From NCBI GenBank assembly GCA_002320005.1, contig DCJK01000024.1:1-64000 (forward strand): a stretch of DNA of 64,000 nt, in the 5' to 3' direction. Position numbers and translations under genes: made by a program. Below the pieces are notes generated by a model, which saw only the letters and a program-made list of their open reading frames with translations, searched no databases and was not told the origin of the DNA. Each line of letters begins with the position of its first letter. Within the stretch, counting starts at the first letter, position 1. The stretch comes from Firmicutes bacterium UBA1702. GTDB lineage: Bacteria > Bacillota > Clostridia > Peptostreptococcales > Anaerovoracaceae. Of the stretch, positions 1 through 7,403 are shown in pieces.

Positions 1-45
1 TGTTTGCATCTCGTTTTTTCATGTAAGAACAACCGAGGAGACAAG

Positions 46-206
46 ACCTCTGCCTTACCACAACCGCAGAAGCGCAGAAGATTTTGCGTCGGTGACAAGG
101 CGCGGGAAGGATGAGGAGCGGAGCATACGTCAGGTATGAGAGCATCCGAAGAGAGAGCAGCAACGCAGTCAGCGGCGGAAAAGAACTGCGCAGGTAAGGC
201 AGAGGT
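46..206 (+). repeat. structured element with 14-bp inverted repeat ending in the tRNA-Cys
   Basis: ACCTCTGCCTTACC at 46-59 is the exact reverse complement of GGTAAGGCAGAGGT at 193-206. The latter is normal tRNA-Cys D-arm and anticodon-stem sequence. Inside lie further pairings: GCGCAG 72-77 with CTGCGC 186-191, GGATG 109-113 with CATCC 143-147, and GCATAC near 123 with GTATG near 134. The whole segment can therefore fold as one long branched hairpin. A second copy at 313-441 keeps the left arm with one change and lacks the right arm. Function is unknown; it could be a mobile palindromic element or a structured RNA. Confidence 0.6.
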
Positions 207-251
207 ATGCAAAACCCGCATTCCCCAGTTCAAATCTGGGTGTCGCCTCCA
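174..251 (+). pseudogene. degenerate tRNA-Cys (GCA)
   Basis: The 3' half is a good bacterial tRNA-Cys: a GCA anticodon in its loop, T-stem CCCAG/CTGGG around TTCAAAT, acceptor strand TGTCGCC, the Cys-typical discriminator T and an encoded CCA. The 5' part does not fit. The acceptor has a mismatch, the D-stem cannot form, and the anticodon stem has only three good pairs. I read it as a tRNA-Cys whose 5' third was replaced by the adjoining structured element, probably non-functional. An intact copy may sit just upstream of the window. Confidence 0.65.
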
Positions 252-252
252 C

Positions 253-286
253 AAAAAACGAGATGCATGTTTGCATCTCGTTTTTT
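253..286 (+). terminator. intrinsic terminator after tRNA-Cys remnant
   Basis: A perfect 15-bp stem (253-267 with 272-286) has a 4-nt loop and ends in six T. It starts two bases after the tRNA CCA end. Positions 1-19 are the right half of an identical terminator from the preceding repeat unit. Confidence 0.9.
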
Positions 287-484
287 CATGTGAGAACAAC
301 CGGGAAGGAAAGACATCTGCCTTACCACAACCACAGACGCGCAGAAGATTTTGCGTCGGAGACAAGGCGCGGGAAGGATGAGGAGCGGAGCATATGTCAG
401 GTATGCGAGCATCCGAAGAGAGAGCAGCAACGCAGTCAGCGTCTTTTCCCCGGCAGTGCATGTTGGAATGGATTTATTTTCATT

Positions 485-524
485 AATATGTTATATTTTA
501 CTAAGCGAACTTGCATAACATATT
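485..524 (+). promoter_or_regulatory. leader inverted repeat upstream of CAT-like gene
   Basis: AATATGTTAT (485-494) and ATAACATATT (515-524) form a perfect 10-bp dyad around a 20-nt loop. It ends about 8 bp before the GCGGAGG ribosome site of the acetyltransferase gene. It could be an operator or a leader hairpin; the sequence does not decide which. Confidence 0.4.
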
Positions 525-542
525 TTAAATTGCGGAGGAAAA

Positions 543-1193
543 ATGGATTATAAAATAATAGATATGGATCGGTATTACCGAAAAGATGTATTTAGGCACT
601 TTTCAGAAGACTGCAGATGCTCAACTTCCATGACAGCACGCGTTGATGCGACCAATCTTGTGAAGTATTCAAGAAAGACAGACACAAAGTTTTACATAAA
701 CTTCCTGTATATCCTGTCAAAAGCCCTTAATTCCCGGGAGGATTACAGAATGGGGTACCTATGGCAGACGGGCCAACTGGTGTGCTATGATTCCATTAAC
801 CCGACTCAGTACGTTTTTCACGATGACACTGAAACCTGCACACCTGTCTACACCATATATAACCCGGACTATCGTGTATTTTACCAGACTGCTGCTGATG
901 ATATAGCTCGTGCAAAAGAAAGCAGAGAATATGGTCTCGATATGATCAACCATCCCAACTGGTTTGATGCTTCCTATATATCGTGGCTTTCTTATGATTC
1001 CATGAATATTGAACTTCCCGACGGCCATCTTTTTTTCGCGCCCATCGTTAACTGGGGAAAATATCGTGAAGAAAAGGGACGGCTTATGATGCCGGTCACT
1101 GTGCGTCTCAATCATGCCATTGCTGACGGGTTCATGGTAGCAAAGGTATTTCATCTGATTGAGAAGGAAGCAGAATGTTTCTGCAATATATAG
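543..1193 (+). CDS. chloramphenicol acetyltransferase-like (CAT type A family) protein
   Basis: This 216-residue protein has the length and layout of type A chloramphenicol acetyltransferases, which move acetyl from acetyl-CoA to a hydroxyl in the cytoplasm. The catalytic signature is seen near residue 197 as NHAIADGF. The active-site His and the structural Asp of the family motif HHAVCDG are kept, while the first His and the position after GF differ. A GCGGAGG site lies five bases before ATG. Many chromosomal clostridial members of this family do not confer resistance, so drug acetylation is only a possibility. A 10-bp dyad lies in the leader and a GNAT gene follows 28 bp downstream. Confidence 0.85.
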   Translation: MDYKIIDMDRYYRKDVFRHFSEDCRCSTSMTARVDATNLVKYSRKTDTKFYINFLYILSKALNSREDYRMGYLWQTGQLVCYDSINPTQYVFHDDTETCTPVYTIYNPDYRVFYQTAADDIARAKESREYGLDMINHPNWFDASYISWLSYDSMNIELPDGHLFFAPIVNWGKYREEKGRLMMPVTVRLNHAIADGFMVAKVFHLIEKEAECFCNI

Positions 1194-1221
1194 TACATGT
1201 AAAGAAGGAAGTTACGACGTG

Positions 1222-1884
1222 ATGAAAAAGAATGAACCTTTAATAAAAACAGAGAGAATGCTGATTCAGCCTATGTCAGACGAGGAAATTGAAGAACTGA
1301 TTGAGAGTTCAGAATCAGATGAACTTGGCGCAGCATATGGTCAGATGCTGTCCGGATGCAGGGACAATCCTGAAAGTAGAATCTGGTATGCTCCATGGAA
1401 GATGGTACTTAAAAGTGACCAGACATACATCGGGTATATCGGTTTTAAGGGACCGGCCAATGAAAGGACAGTTGAAATCGGCTACGGTGTTCTTCCGGAG
1501 CATGAGGGTAAAGGATATACCGGAGAAGCCGTTAAGGCTGTAACTCAATGGGCATTTGGCAGTTCAGAGGTTGTTTTTGTCGAGGCAGAAACCGAATCGG
1601 AGAACAAAGCCTCTCAGAGGGTACTGGAAAAATGCGGCTTTGCATATGACGGAGATGGAAAGGAAGGCCCGCGTTTTGTTCTGGAAAGCCCGCTTACCGG
1701 ATGGATGACGATATATATGCTTTTTGGCCTGAGCATCGGCACAGCTATCGGGTCGGCCTTTAACAAAACAGGCATTGGCATATCAATAGGAATTTGTTTA
1801 GGACTTTGCATCGGAACTGCCCTTGATTTATCTTCAAAAAAGGAGCGTGAAAAACTCAGGGAACAGCGCAAAAAGCATGAATGA
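1222..1884 (+). CDS. GNAT N-acetyltransferase with C-terminal membrane tail
   Basis: Residues 1 to about 155 form a GNAT acetyltransferase of the RimJ/RimL type. The acetyl-CoA loop motif is seen around residue 95 (GYGVLPEHEGKGYTGEA) and the ENKASQRVLEKCGF motif near residue 135. From about residue 160 the protein changes character: two hydrophobic, glycine-rich segments (LFGLSIGTAIGSAF and ISIGICLGLCIGTAL) are followed by a charged Lys/Glu/Arg tail. The enzyme is therefore probably bound to the membrane, with the catalytic domain in the cytoplasm. The start at 1222 was chosen because AAGGAAG precedes it; an earlier in-frame ATG overlaps the upstream gene. The substrate is unknown. About 221 residues. 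Confidence 0.8.
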   Translation: MKKNEPLIKTERMLIQPMSDEEIEELIESSESDELGAAYGQMLSGCRDNPESRIWYAPWKMVLKSDQTYIGYIGFKGPANERTVEIGYGVLPEHEGKGYTGEAVKAVTQWAFGSSEVVFVEAETESENKASQRVLEKCGFAYDGDGKEGPRFVLESPLTGWMTIYMLFGLSIGTAIGSAFNKTGIGISIGICLGLCIGTALDLSSKKEREKLREQRKKHE

Positions 1885-2004
1885 TTCGGTACATTTCATT
1901 GCATTTACATGCAAATGTGCTGTATTAAACGCAGCCGAAAGAATTTCATGGGATATTTTTTTAGAAAAAAGGAATCATATACTAATGTAAGGAGGACATT
2001 GGTA

Positions 2005-2172
2005 ATGATCAGGAGCAGTGAAAACCCGAGAACTAAGAAAAAAGATGAAAGATATACATTACCGGGCGAGGATAGAGGTTATACTTATGAGGAATGCCGG
2101 TATGTGATTTTGAGGAACGAAGCAGACACAGAAGATAAGGATATTTGCAAAAAAGAGCATCCGCAAAGCTGA
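2005..2172 (+). CDS. hypothetical 55-residue protein
   Basis: A short, charged ORF preceded by a strong TAAGGAGG site ten bases before its ATG. It has no signal peptide, membrane segment or motif I recognise; Arg, Lys, Glu and Asp dominate. Its last codons lie inside the left arm of the terminator at 2149-2207. The strong ribosome site and dedicated terminator suggest a real small gene, but no function can be offered. Confidence 0.5.
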   Translation: MIRSSENPRTKKKDERYTLPGEDRGYTYEECRYVILRNEADTEDKDICKKEHPQS

Positions 2173-2207
2173 TTTACCGGTCAGCTTAAGCGGAGGCTCT
2201 TTTTTTA
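2149..2207 (+). terminator. intrinsic terminator with nested stem
   Basis: AAAAGAGC-TCCGC pairs with GCGGA-GCTCTTTT across an inner perfect stem, AAGCTGA (2166-2172) with TCAGCTT (2181-2187), followed by seven T. It overlaps the end of the 55-residue ORF. Confidence 0.85.
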
Positions 2208-2723
2208 CTCTATACCGAATGTTGGAATGGAGTAAACTGCAAAGAAAATTGCCTTTTCAGAGCACCTGGCTCTCTGCTTTTTCTTTAAGGGTGAAATCTG
2301 TTTCATTATGATAAAATTGTAAAAAGTACCGGCTTCTCTCTATTTGCAATGGAATTTGTTTGTTTTTCATTCCGAAAGGCATATTAAATAAGCAGCTTGG
2401 AAAACCGTAACCATTTGTTTCTTTAAATTTCCAAAAGCGTTTACTTTTTTTAAAATGTATCTTCTGCCAAAGGGTAAGACCACAGAACAGGATCATTATG
2501 TGCTCTAATTGCAGCTGGGTTTGTGCTAATGCTCAGTTTTTTTGCACTGAAAAATGCTGAGACAGCTGAAATTATTCTCAGTCACCCCGGCATTTTTTAT
2601 AGAGCCTTTTTTGTCCGGTCAAACCACCGGCCAGCATTTAACAGCATCTCCATATTTTGCGGGTTTACATCTGCAGCATGCAGCAGTTATAGTTTTTGTT
2701 GTGAAAAAGAAAGGAGAAAAGCA
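2208..2723. other. 516-bp gap without a convincing gene
   Basis: A 79-codon frame on the minus strand (2257-2496) lacks a ribosome site and resembles no known protein, so it was not accepted. A hairpin at 2551-2598 (AAAAATGC pairing with GCATTTTT, inner TGAGA with TCTCA) is followed by T residues on both strands and could be a terminator. I searched by eye for c-di-AMP and other riboswitch cores ahead of the secreted CAP gene and found none. Confidence 0.6.
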
Positions 2724-3347
2724 ATGAAAAAGAAAATCTTATCATTTTTGCTTGCCATGATGCTGATGGCATCTGCAGGCAGTGCAGCTTTCGGTGCAAG
2801 CGGCAGTACTTCAGCTATATGTGGCGCTGTGCTGATGCAGCAGAAAGGATTGGGCTCCGGACTTGGCAACATTTATAAATGCATAAGCACATATGTACCG
2901 GGCCTGACAAAACCGCCGGGTCAGAAGCCGGAATCAGAGCAACCGGCTCAGCAGCCGCCCCTGCAGCAGAGCAAGGCTTCGGAGATACTTTCACTGGTAA
3001 ACAAGGAAAGAGCAGCAGCAGGGCTTTCACAGCTTATCCTGGACGCAGAAGTAAATGCAGCGGCACAGCTCAAGGCGGATGATATGGCGAAAAACAGATA
3101 TTTCAGCCATAATTCACCAACATATGGTTCGGCTTTTGACATGTTGAAAAACCAGGGTATAAGCTACAGAACCGCAGGAGAAAATATAGCCTCAGGGCAG
3201 CAGACTTCAGAGGCGGTTATGCGTGGATGGATGAACTCGCAGGGACACAGAGCCAACATACTTGGAAGCTCCTATAGCAGACTGGGAGTGGGATATGCTG
3301 TAGATTCTTCAGGAAAGACATACTGGGTGCAGATATTTGTCGGATAA
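2724..3347 (+). CDS. secreted CAP-domain (SCP/YkwD-like) protein
   Basis: A 207-residue exported protein. Residues 1-26 are a signal peptide (MKKKILSF then a hydrophobic run ending AAFGAS). A proline and glutamine rich linker spans roughly residues 60-80. Residues 85-207 are a CAP domain of the bacterial YkwD type, with LVNKERAAAGL, FSHNSP, AGENIA and WMNSQGHRANIL motifs; the last two hold conserved His and Glu positions. Bacterial CAP proteins are extracellular and often occur in spore formers, but their biochemical role is generally unclear. The ATG at 2724 was chosen because AAAGGAG lies just upstream; the longer reading frame to 2523 has no ribosome site. It stands alone, followed by the nucleoside transporter. 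Confidence 0.9.
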   Translation: MKKKILSFLLAMMLMASAGSAAFGASGSTSAICGAVLMQQKGLGSGLGNIYKCISTYVPGLTKPPGQKPESEQPAQQPPLQQSKASEILSLVNKERAAAGLSQLILDAEVNAAAQLKADDMAKNRYFSHNSPTYGSAFDMLKNQGISYRTAGENIASGQQTSEAVMRGWMNSQGHRANILGSSYSRLGVGYAVDSSGKTYWVQIFVG

Positions 3348-3392
3348 GGCAAATTTTTGTGACAAAAAAACGATGGTTATGTAAAAAAAATC

Positions 3393-3421
3393 TTTCCCTT
3401 TGTATTGGTTTGTATTATAAT
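3393..3421 (+). promoter_or_regulatory. candidate promoter of nucleoside importer operon
   Basis: A perfect TATAAT at 3416-3421 sits 42 bp ahead of the lipoprotein start. The -35 box at 17-bp spacing, TTTCCC, is weak. No purine riboswitch was recognised in the short leader. Confidence 0.4.
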
Positions 3422-3462
3422 CTAAATTAACAAATCACTTTTTTGATTTAGGAGGGAAAAAG

Positions 3463-4572
3463 ATGAAGAAATTTCTTTCAGTATTACTGATCGTAGTAAT
3501 GGTATTCACTTTTGCAGCCTGTGGTACAAAAGACGGCGGCAATGGCGATGCTGTTGACTACGATGCAATTCCTGATACTTGCGAATCAGCGGATGGTACT
3601 TATGCAATCGCAATGGTAACTGACGTTGGTCAGTTAAAGGACGGTTCATTCAACCAGTTCACCTGGAACGGATGTAAGGCATATGCAAGCCAGAACGACC
3701 TGACTTACAAGTATTATCAGCCAGCAAACGGTTCCCAGGCAACTGATGCTGACAGAATCAAAGCCATGACTGACGCTTGCGAAGCAGGTGCTCAGGTTAT
3801 CGTAACTCCTGGATTCTTACAGGAAAATGCACTTAAAGAAGTAGTTCCTAAATATCCTGATGTTCAGTTCATCTTCGTTGATGGATGGGATATGGGATTT
3901 GACAACCTGGTTGGAGTATCTTATCAGGAAGAACAGGCCGGCTATTTAGCAGGTTATGCAGCCGTAATGGAAGGCTACACTAAGTTAGGATTCTCAGGTG
4001 GCGGCGGTGGTTCAAACCCTGCATGCTGCAGATACGGTTACGGATTCGCTCAGGGCGTTGAAGCTGCTGCAGCTGAAAAAGACGTAAAAGTAGAAATGAG
4101 ATACAGCTGGGAATACGGTTCAACTTTCTCCGCTTCCCCTGACTTACAGACAATGTTAAGCGGATGGTTCGGCGCAGGTACTGAAGTTGTATTTATGTGT
4201 GGCGGAACTATGTTCAACTCTGGCGCTGCTGCTGCAGAAGCTGCAGAAGCAAAGATTATCGGTGTTGACGTAGACCAGAGCGGATTATCAGATACTGTTG
4301 TAACTTCAGCTATGAAGGATCTGGCAGGTTCTGTAATTACAACTCTGACCAAATACTATGATGAAGGCAAGTTAATCGGCGGATCCATGGTATTAGGCGC
4401 TACTGACAACGCTGTTGCACTGCCAACTGACACATGGTCACTGGAAAACTGGTCTGTAGAAGACTACGAAGCACTGTACGAACAGATCAAGGCTGGCGAA
4501 ATCAAGATCGACAACACTGTTGTATCTGATCCAAGCACTATGAATCTGGAACACATTACTTTTGTAAAATAG
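3463..4572 (+). CDS. BMP family ABC transporter substrate-binding lipoprotein
   Basis: A 369-residue lipoprotein. Residues 1-20 form a signal ending in the lipobox FAAC, with Cys20 as the lipidated residue. The rest is a periplasmic-binding fold of the basic membrane protein/PnrA family, which captures purine or other nucleosides outside the cell. Family motifs include DVGQLKDGSFNQ near residue 53 and YQEEQAGYLAGY near residue 149. A strong AGGAGGG site precedes the ATG. Codon choice is narrow (TTA, GTA, AAC, GAA), unlike the genes around it, which suggests high expression. A terminator-like hairpin separates it from the ATPase gene, so it can be made in excess of the membrane parts. Confidence 0.92.
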   Translation: MKKFLSVLLIVVMVFTFAACGTKDGGNGDAVDYDAIPDTCESADGTYAIAMVTDVGQLKDGSFNQFTWNGCKAYASQNDLTYKYYQPANGSQATDADRIKAMTDACEAGAQVIVTPGFLQENALKEVVPKYPDVQFIFVDGWDMGFDNLVGVSYQEEQAGYLAGYAAVMEGYTKLGFSGGGGGSNPACCRYGYGFAQGVEAAAAEKDVKVEMRYSWEYGSTFSASPDLQTMLSGWFGAGTEVVFMCGGTMFNSGAAAAEAAEAKIIGVDVDQSGLSDTVVTSAMKDLAGSVITTLTKYYDEGKLIGGSMVLGATDNAVALPTDTWSLENWSVEDYEALYEQIKAGEIKIDNTVVSDPSTMNLEHITFVK

Positions 4573-4605
4573 TTTGAAACTATCCAGTGGTTAAACAACC
4601 GACAT

Positions 4606-4637
4606 AAAAGGGGGACAGTTTTATGTCCCCCTTTTTT
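4606..4637 (+). terminator. terminator-like hairpin within the importer operon
   Basis: AAAAGGGGGACA (4606-4617) pairs with TGTCCCCCTTTT (4624-4635), followed by T residues. It lies between the binding-protein gene and the ATPase gene and probably lets through only part of transcription. Confidence 0.85.
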
Positions 4638-4668
4638 GCAAAAAATAAAGTAAAGGCAAGGGAATAAA

Positions 4669-6216
4669 ATGGCATCGGAATATGTAATAGAAATGAATCA
4701 TATCAGAAAAGAGTTCCCGGGAATTGTGGCAAACGATGACATTACGTTGCAGCTGAAAAAAGGGGAGATTCATGCTCTCCTCGGTGAAAACGGAGCGGGC
4801 AAGTCTACCCTGATGAGTGTACTTTTCGGTTTGTATCAGCCGGAAGCCGGCACAATCAAAAAAGATGGTGTTGAAGTAGAAATAAATAATCCTAATGATG
4901 CAACCGCCTTAGGTATAGGCATGGTGCATCAGCATTTTAAATTGATTGATGTTTTTTCTGTTCTGGACAATATAATTCTTGGCGCGGAAACCGTAGGAAA
5001 ACTGGGATTCCTCAAGAAAAAAGAAGCACGAAAAAAAGTGCTGGAACTTTCGGAAAAATACGGATTGAAGGTTGATATTGATGCAAAAGTCGAGGATATA
5101 ACCGTAGGTATGCAGCAGCGTGTTGAGATACTTAAGATGCTCTACCGCGACAACGATATCCTGATTTTTGATGAACCTACCGCCGTATTGACTCCGCAGG
5201 AAATTGACGAACTTATGGAAATTATGAGGGGCTTTGCCAGAGAAGGCAAATCCATCCTGTTTATCACGCATAAATTAAACGAAATTATGGCCGTATCTGA
5301 CAGAGTAACAGTTCTCAGAAAGGGAAAATGTATCGGAACGGTTAATACAAAGGATACAAACAAGCAGGAACTTTCAAACATGATGGTTGGACGTCCTGTT
5401 CAGCTGGAAATTAAAAAGGATGAGGCGAAGCCAGAAAATGTAATCCTCAAGGTGGAAGGTCTGACTGTGCCTTCCAAGATTCACAAAAATGATGCTGTAA
5501 AGGGTATTTCCTTTGATGTGAGAAAAGGTGAGATAGTTTGTATCGCCGGTATCGATGGCAATGGACAGACAGAACTTATATACGGACTCACAGGATTGGA
5601 AAAGGCCAGTGCAGGCAAAGTGACTCTATGCGGACATGATATATCTCATGCAAGCATCAGAAAGAGAAGCGAAGCCGGTATGAGCCATATCCCTGAAGAC
5701 AGGCATAAACACGGCCTTGTGCTGGCATATACTCTCGAGCAGAATCTCGTATTACAGAAGTACAAGGAACCACAGTTTCAGAAGCATGGCTTTATCAGAT
5801 TCGATGAAGTGAGAAAGTATGCGGACAAACTTATTGAAGAGTATGATGTCCGCTCAGGACAGGGACCTGTCACTGTTGCTAGGAGCATGTCCGGAGGAAA
5901 TCAGCAGAAGGCTATAATAGCAAGAGAACTGGACAGAGAAGAACCTTTAATAGTTGCCGTGCAACCTACACGTGGACTTGATGTCGGCGCTATTGAGCAT
6001 ATACACAAGCAGCTCATTGCCGAACGGGACAAAGGCAAGGCTGTTCTCCTGGTTTCTCTGGAACTGGATGAGGTAATGGGACTTTCTGACAGAATTCTTG
6101 TTCTGTATGAAGGCGAAATAGTTGGTGAATTGAATCCAAAAGAAACAGATGTACAGGAACTGGGACTGTATATGTCAGGTGCCAAGCGTCAGGAAAGGGG
6201 GGCAGAAGAATGTTAA
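4669..6216 (+). CDS. nucleoside ABC transporter ATP-binding protein
   Basis: A 515-residue ATPase with two fused nucleotide-binding domains, the layout of sugar/nucleoside importers such as B. subtilis NupO. The first domain (residues about 5-235) shows Walker A GENGAGKST and Walker B ILIFDEPT. The second (about 255-500) has a divergent Walker A, GIDGNGQTEL, signature SGGNQQKA, and VAVQPTRGLDVG where Walker B lies, with Gln for the usual acidic residue. It powers import through the two downstream permeases. It overlaps the next gene by 7 bp and so is translationally coupled. GGCAAGGGA precedes the ATG. Confidence 0.92.
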   Translation: MASEYVIEMNHIRKEFPGIVANDDITLQLKKGEIHALLGENGAGKSTLMSVLFGLYQPEAGTIKKDGVEVEINNPNDATALGIGMVHQHFKLIDVFSVLDNIILGAETVGKLGFLKKKEARKKVLELSEKYGLKVDIDAKVEDITVGMQQRVEILKMLYRDNDILIFDEPTAVLTPQEIDELMEIMRGFAREGKSILFITHKLNEIMAVSDRVTVLRKGKCIGTVNTKDTNKQELSNMMVGRPVQLEIKKDEAKPENVILKVEGLTVPSKIHKNDAVKGISFDVRKGEIVCIAGIDGNGQTELIYGLTGLEKASAGKVTLCGHDISHASIRKRSEAGMSHIPEDRHKHGLVLAYTLEQNLVLQKYKEPQFQKHGFIRFDEVRKYADKLIEEYDVRSGQGPVTVARSMSGGNQQKAIIARELDREEPLIVAVQPTRGLDVGAIEHIHKQLIAERDKGKAVLLVSLELDEVMGLSDRILVLYEGEIVGELNPKETDVQELGLYMSGAKRQERGAEEC

Positions 6217-7403
6217 GATTAGATCCCGATACCGGGAAACAGAAATGGTATCGTTCAGATGCCTCTAAGTCAGTACTTTCTGCCATCATTTCCATAATTA
6301 TCGGTATGGCTGTAGGTACACTGATAATAGTAATCGTCGGACTCACAAAGGATGGCATCAGCCTTAAAGGAATGTGGGAAGGTATACGGCTTGTATTTCT
6401 GGGCGTATTCAGTACCGGAAGATCTGAAGGAAATCTTACCTTCGGTTTTAATCCTGTAAATATGGGAAATATGCTCTTCAGAGCAACACCCCTTATTATG
6501 ACGGGACTTTCCGTTGCCGTCGCATTCAAGACCGGCTTATTCAACATAGGTGCAGCAGGTCAGTACCTGATGGGCACCATGGGAACACTGACAGTGGGAC
6601 ATGTCCTTGGCAATACCGACTGCCCGATTGTCATAGCGTGGCTGGCAGCTTTCCTGGCCGGAGTTGTTCTGGGAGGACTGTGGGGCGCTATTCCGGGCAT
6701 ATTTAAAGCGTTCCTGAATATCAACGAAGTAATCACATGTATCATGACCAACTGGATAGCGGCCAATCTGGTCACCTGGTGGTTTGATGCCCACGATATT
6801 TTCAAAAATGCAGCTGAAGGAGGCAAGGTTGGATATATAATTCCTCTCAAGAATGTGGGAGTTGTTACGCCGAAGATGGGAATGGATGTTCTGTTCCCGG
6901 GTTCTCAGGCTAACGGGGGTTTCTGGATAGCATGCATAATAGCAGTTGTAATGTATATTATGATGACCAAAACCACCTTCGGATATGAACTGAGAGCCTG
7001 CGGCTCCAACAGGCATGCTGCAAAATATGCCGGAATCAATGACAAGAGAAATATTATTCTTTCGATGGTTATTTCAGGATCTCTGGCTGCAGCAGGAGCA
7101 TCACTGTATTATCTTGCAGGAAATACCGAGTTCTTCTGGTCGACATACCTGAGCCTGCCGGCAGAAGGCTTCAACGGGATTCCGGTTGCATTGCTGGCTT
7201 CCAATAATCCTATAGCGGTTGTATTCTCCGGCGTGTTAATGTCTATGCTCAACATAGCAGGCACACAGCTGAAATCACTGACCGCGTACAACGAATATAT
7301 AGCAGACATAATTATTGCAATCATAGTATACTTGAGCGCATTCTCAATGTTTATCAAGCAGTTCATCAATAACAGAGAAAAGAAGAAAGGGGGAAATAAG
7401 TAA
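6210..7403 (+). CDS. nucleoside ABC transporter permease 1
   Basis: A 397-residue polytopic membrane protein of the BPD_transp_2 (branched-chain amino acid/ribose/nucleoside) permease family, corresponding to NupP/YufP. It has about ten hydrophobic segments. Residues 100-125 (AVAFKTGLFNIGAAGQYLMG) contain the family motif FNIGAEGQ, here with Ala for Glu. The coupling loop is near ELRACGSNRHAAKYAGI, residues 257-273. The start overlaps the ATPase gene by 7 bp behind a GGGGGG site, and the stop overlaps the next start by one base. It forms the channel with the second permease. Confidence 0.9.
   Translation: MLRLDPDTGKQKWYRSDASKSVLSAIISIIIGMAVGTLIIVIVGLTKDGISLKGMWEGIRLVFLGVFSTGRSEGNLTFGFNPVNMGNMLFRATPLIMTGLSVAVAFKTGLFNIGAAGQYLMGTMGTLTVGHVLGNTDCPIVIAWLAAFLAGVVLGGLWGAIPGIFKAFLNINEVITCIMTNWIAANLVTWWFDAHDIFKNAAEGGKVGYIIPLKNVGVVTPKMGMDVLFPGSQANGGFWIACIIAVVMYIMMTKTTFGYELRACGSNRHAAKYAGINDKRNIILSMVISGSLAAAGASLYYLAGNTEFFWSTYLSLPAEGFNGIPVALLASNNPIAVVFSGVLMSMLNIAGTQLKSLTAYNEYIADIIIAIIVYLSAFSMFIKQFINNREKKKGGNK

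Larger units (their letters stand above)
1..441. repeat. 267-bp tandem repeat, two partial copies
   Basis: Positions 1-174 recur at 268-441 with no net gap, giving a period of 267 bp and roughly 90 percent identity. One period contains half a terminator, a GC-rich structured segment, the 3' part of a tRNA-Cys and the next terminator. The window opens inside the terminator of a preceding unit, so at least one more unit probably lies upstream. The second copy stops abruptly at about 441, before the tRNA part. Reading frames crossing this region are not convincing genes. Confidence 0.9.

Noticed and set aside
1..441. Possible CRISPR array
   Set aside because: The repeat unit is 267 bp with only two copies and no short repeat-spacer alternation.
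136..553. Overlapping reading frames inside the tandem repeat
   Set aside because: They run through the terminator and the tRNA-Cys remnant, lack ribosome sites and resemble no protein.
2257..2496. 79-codon frame on the minus strand
   Set aside because: No ribosome site, no recognisable domain, and an odd composition typical of chance frames in AT-rich DNA.
2208..2723. Riboswitch ahead of the secreted CAP gene
   Set aside because: No conserved c-di-AMP, purine or other riboswitch core could be found by eye.
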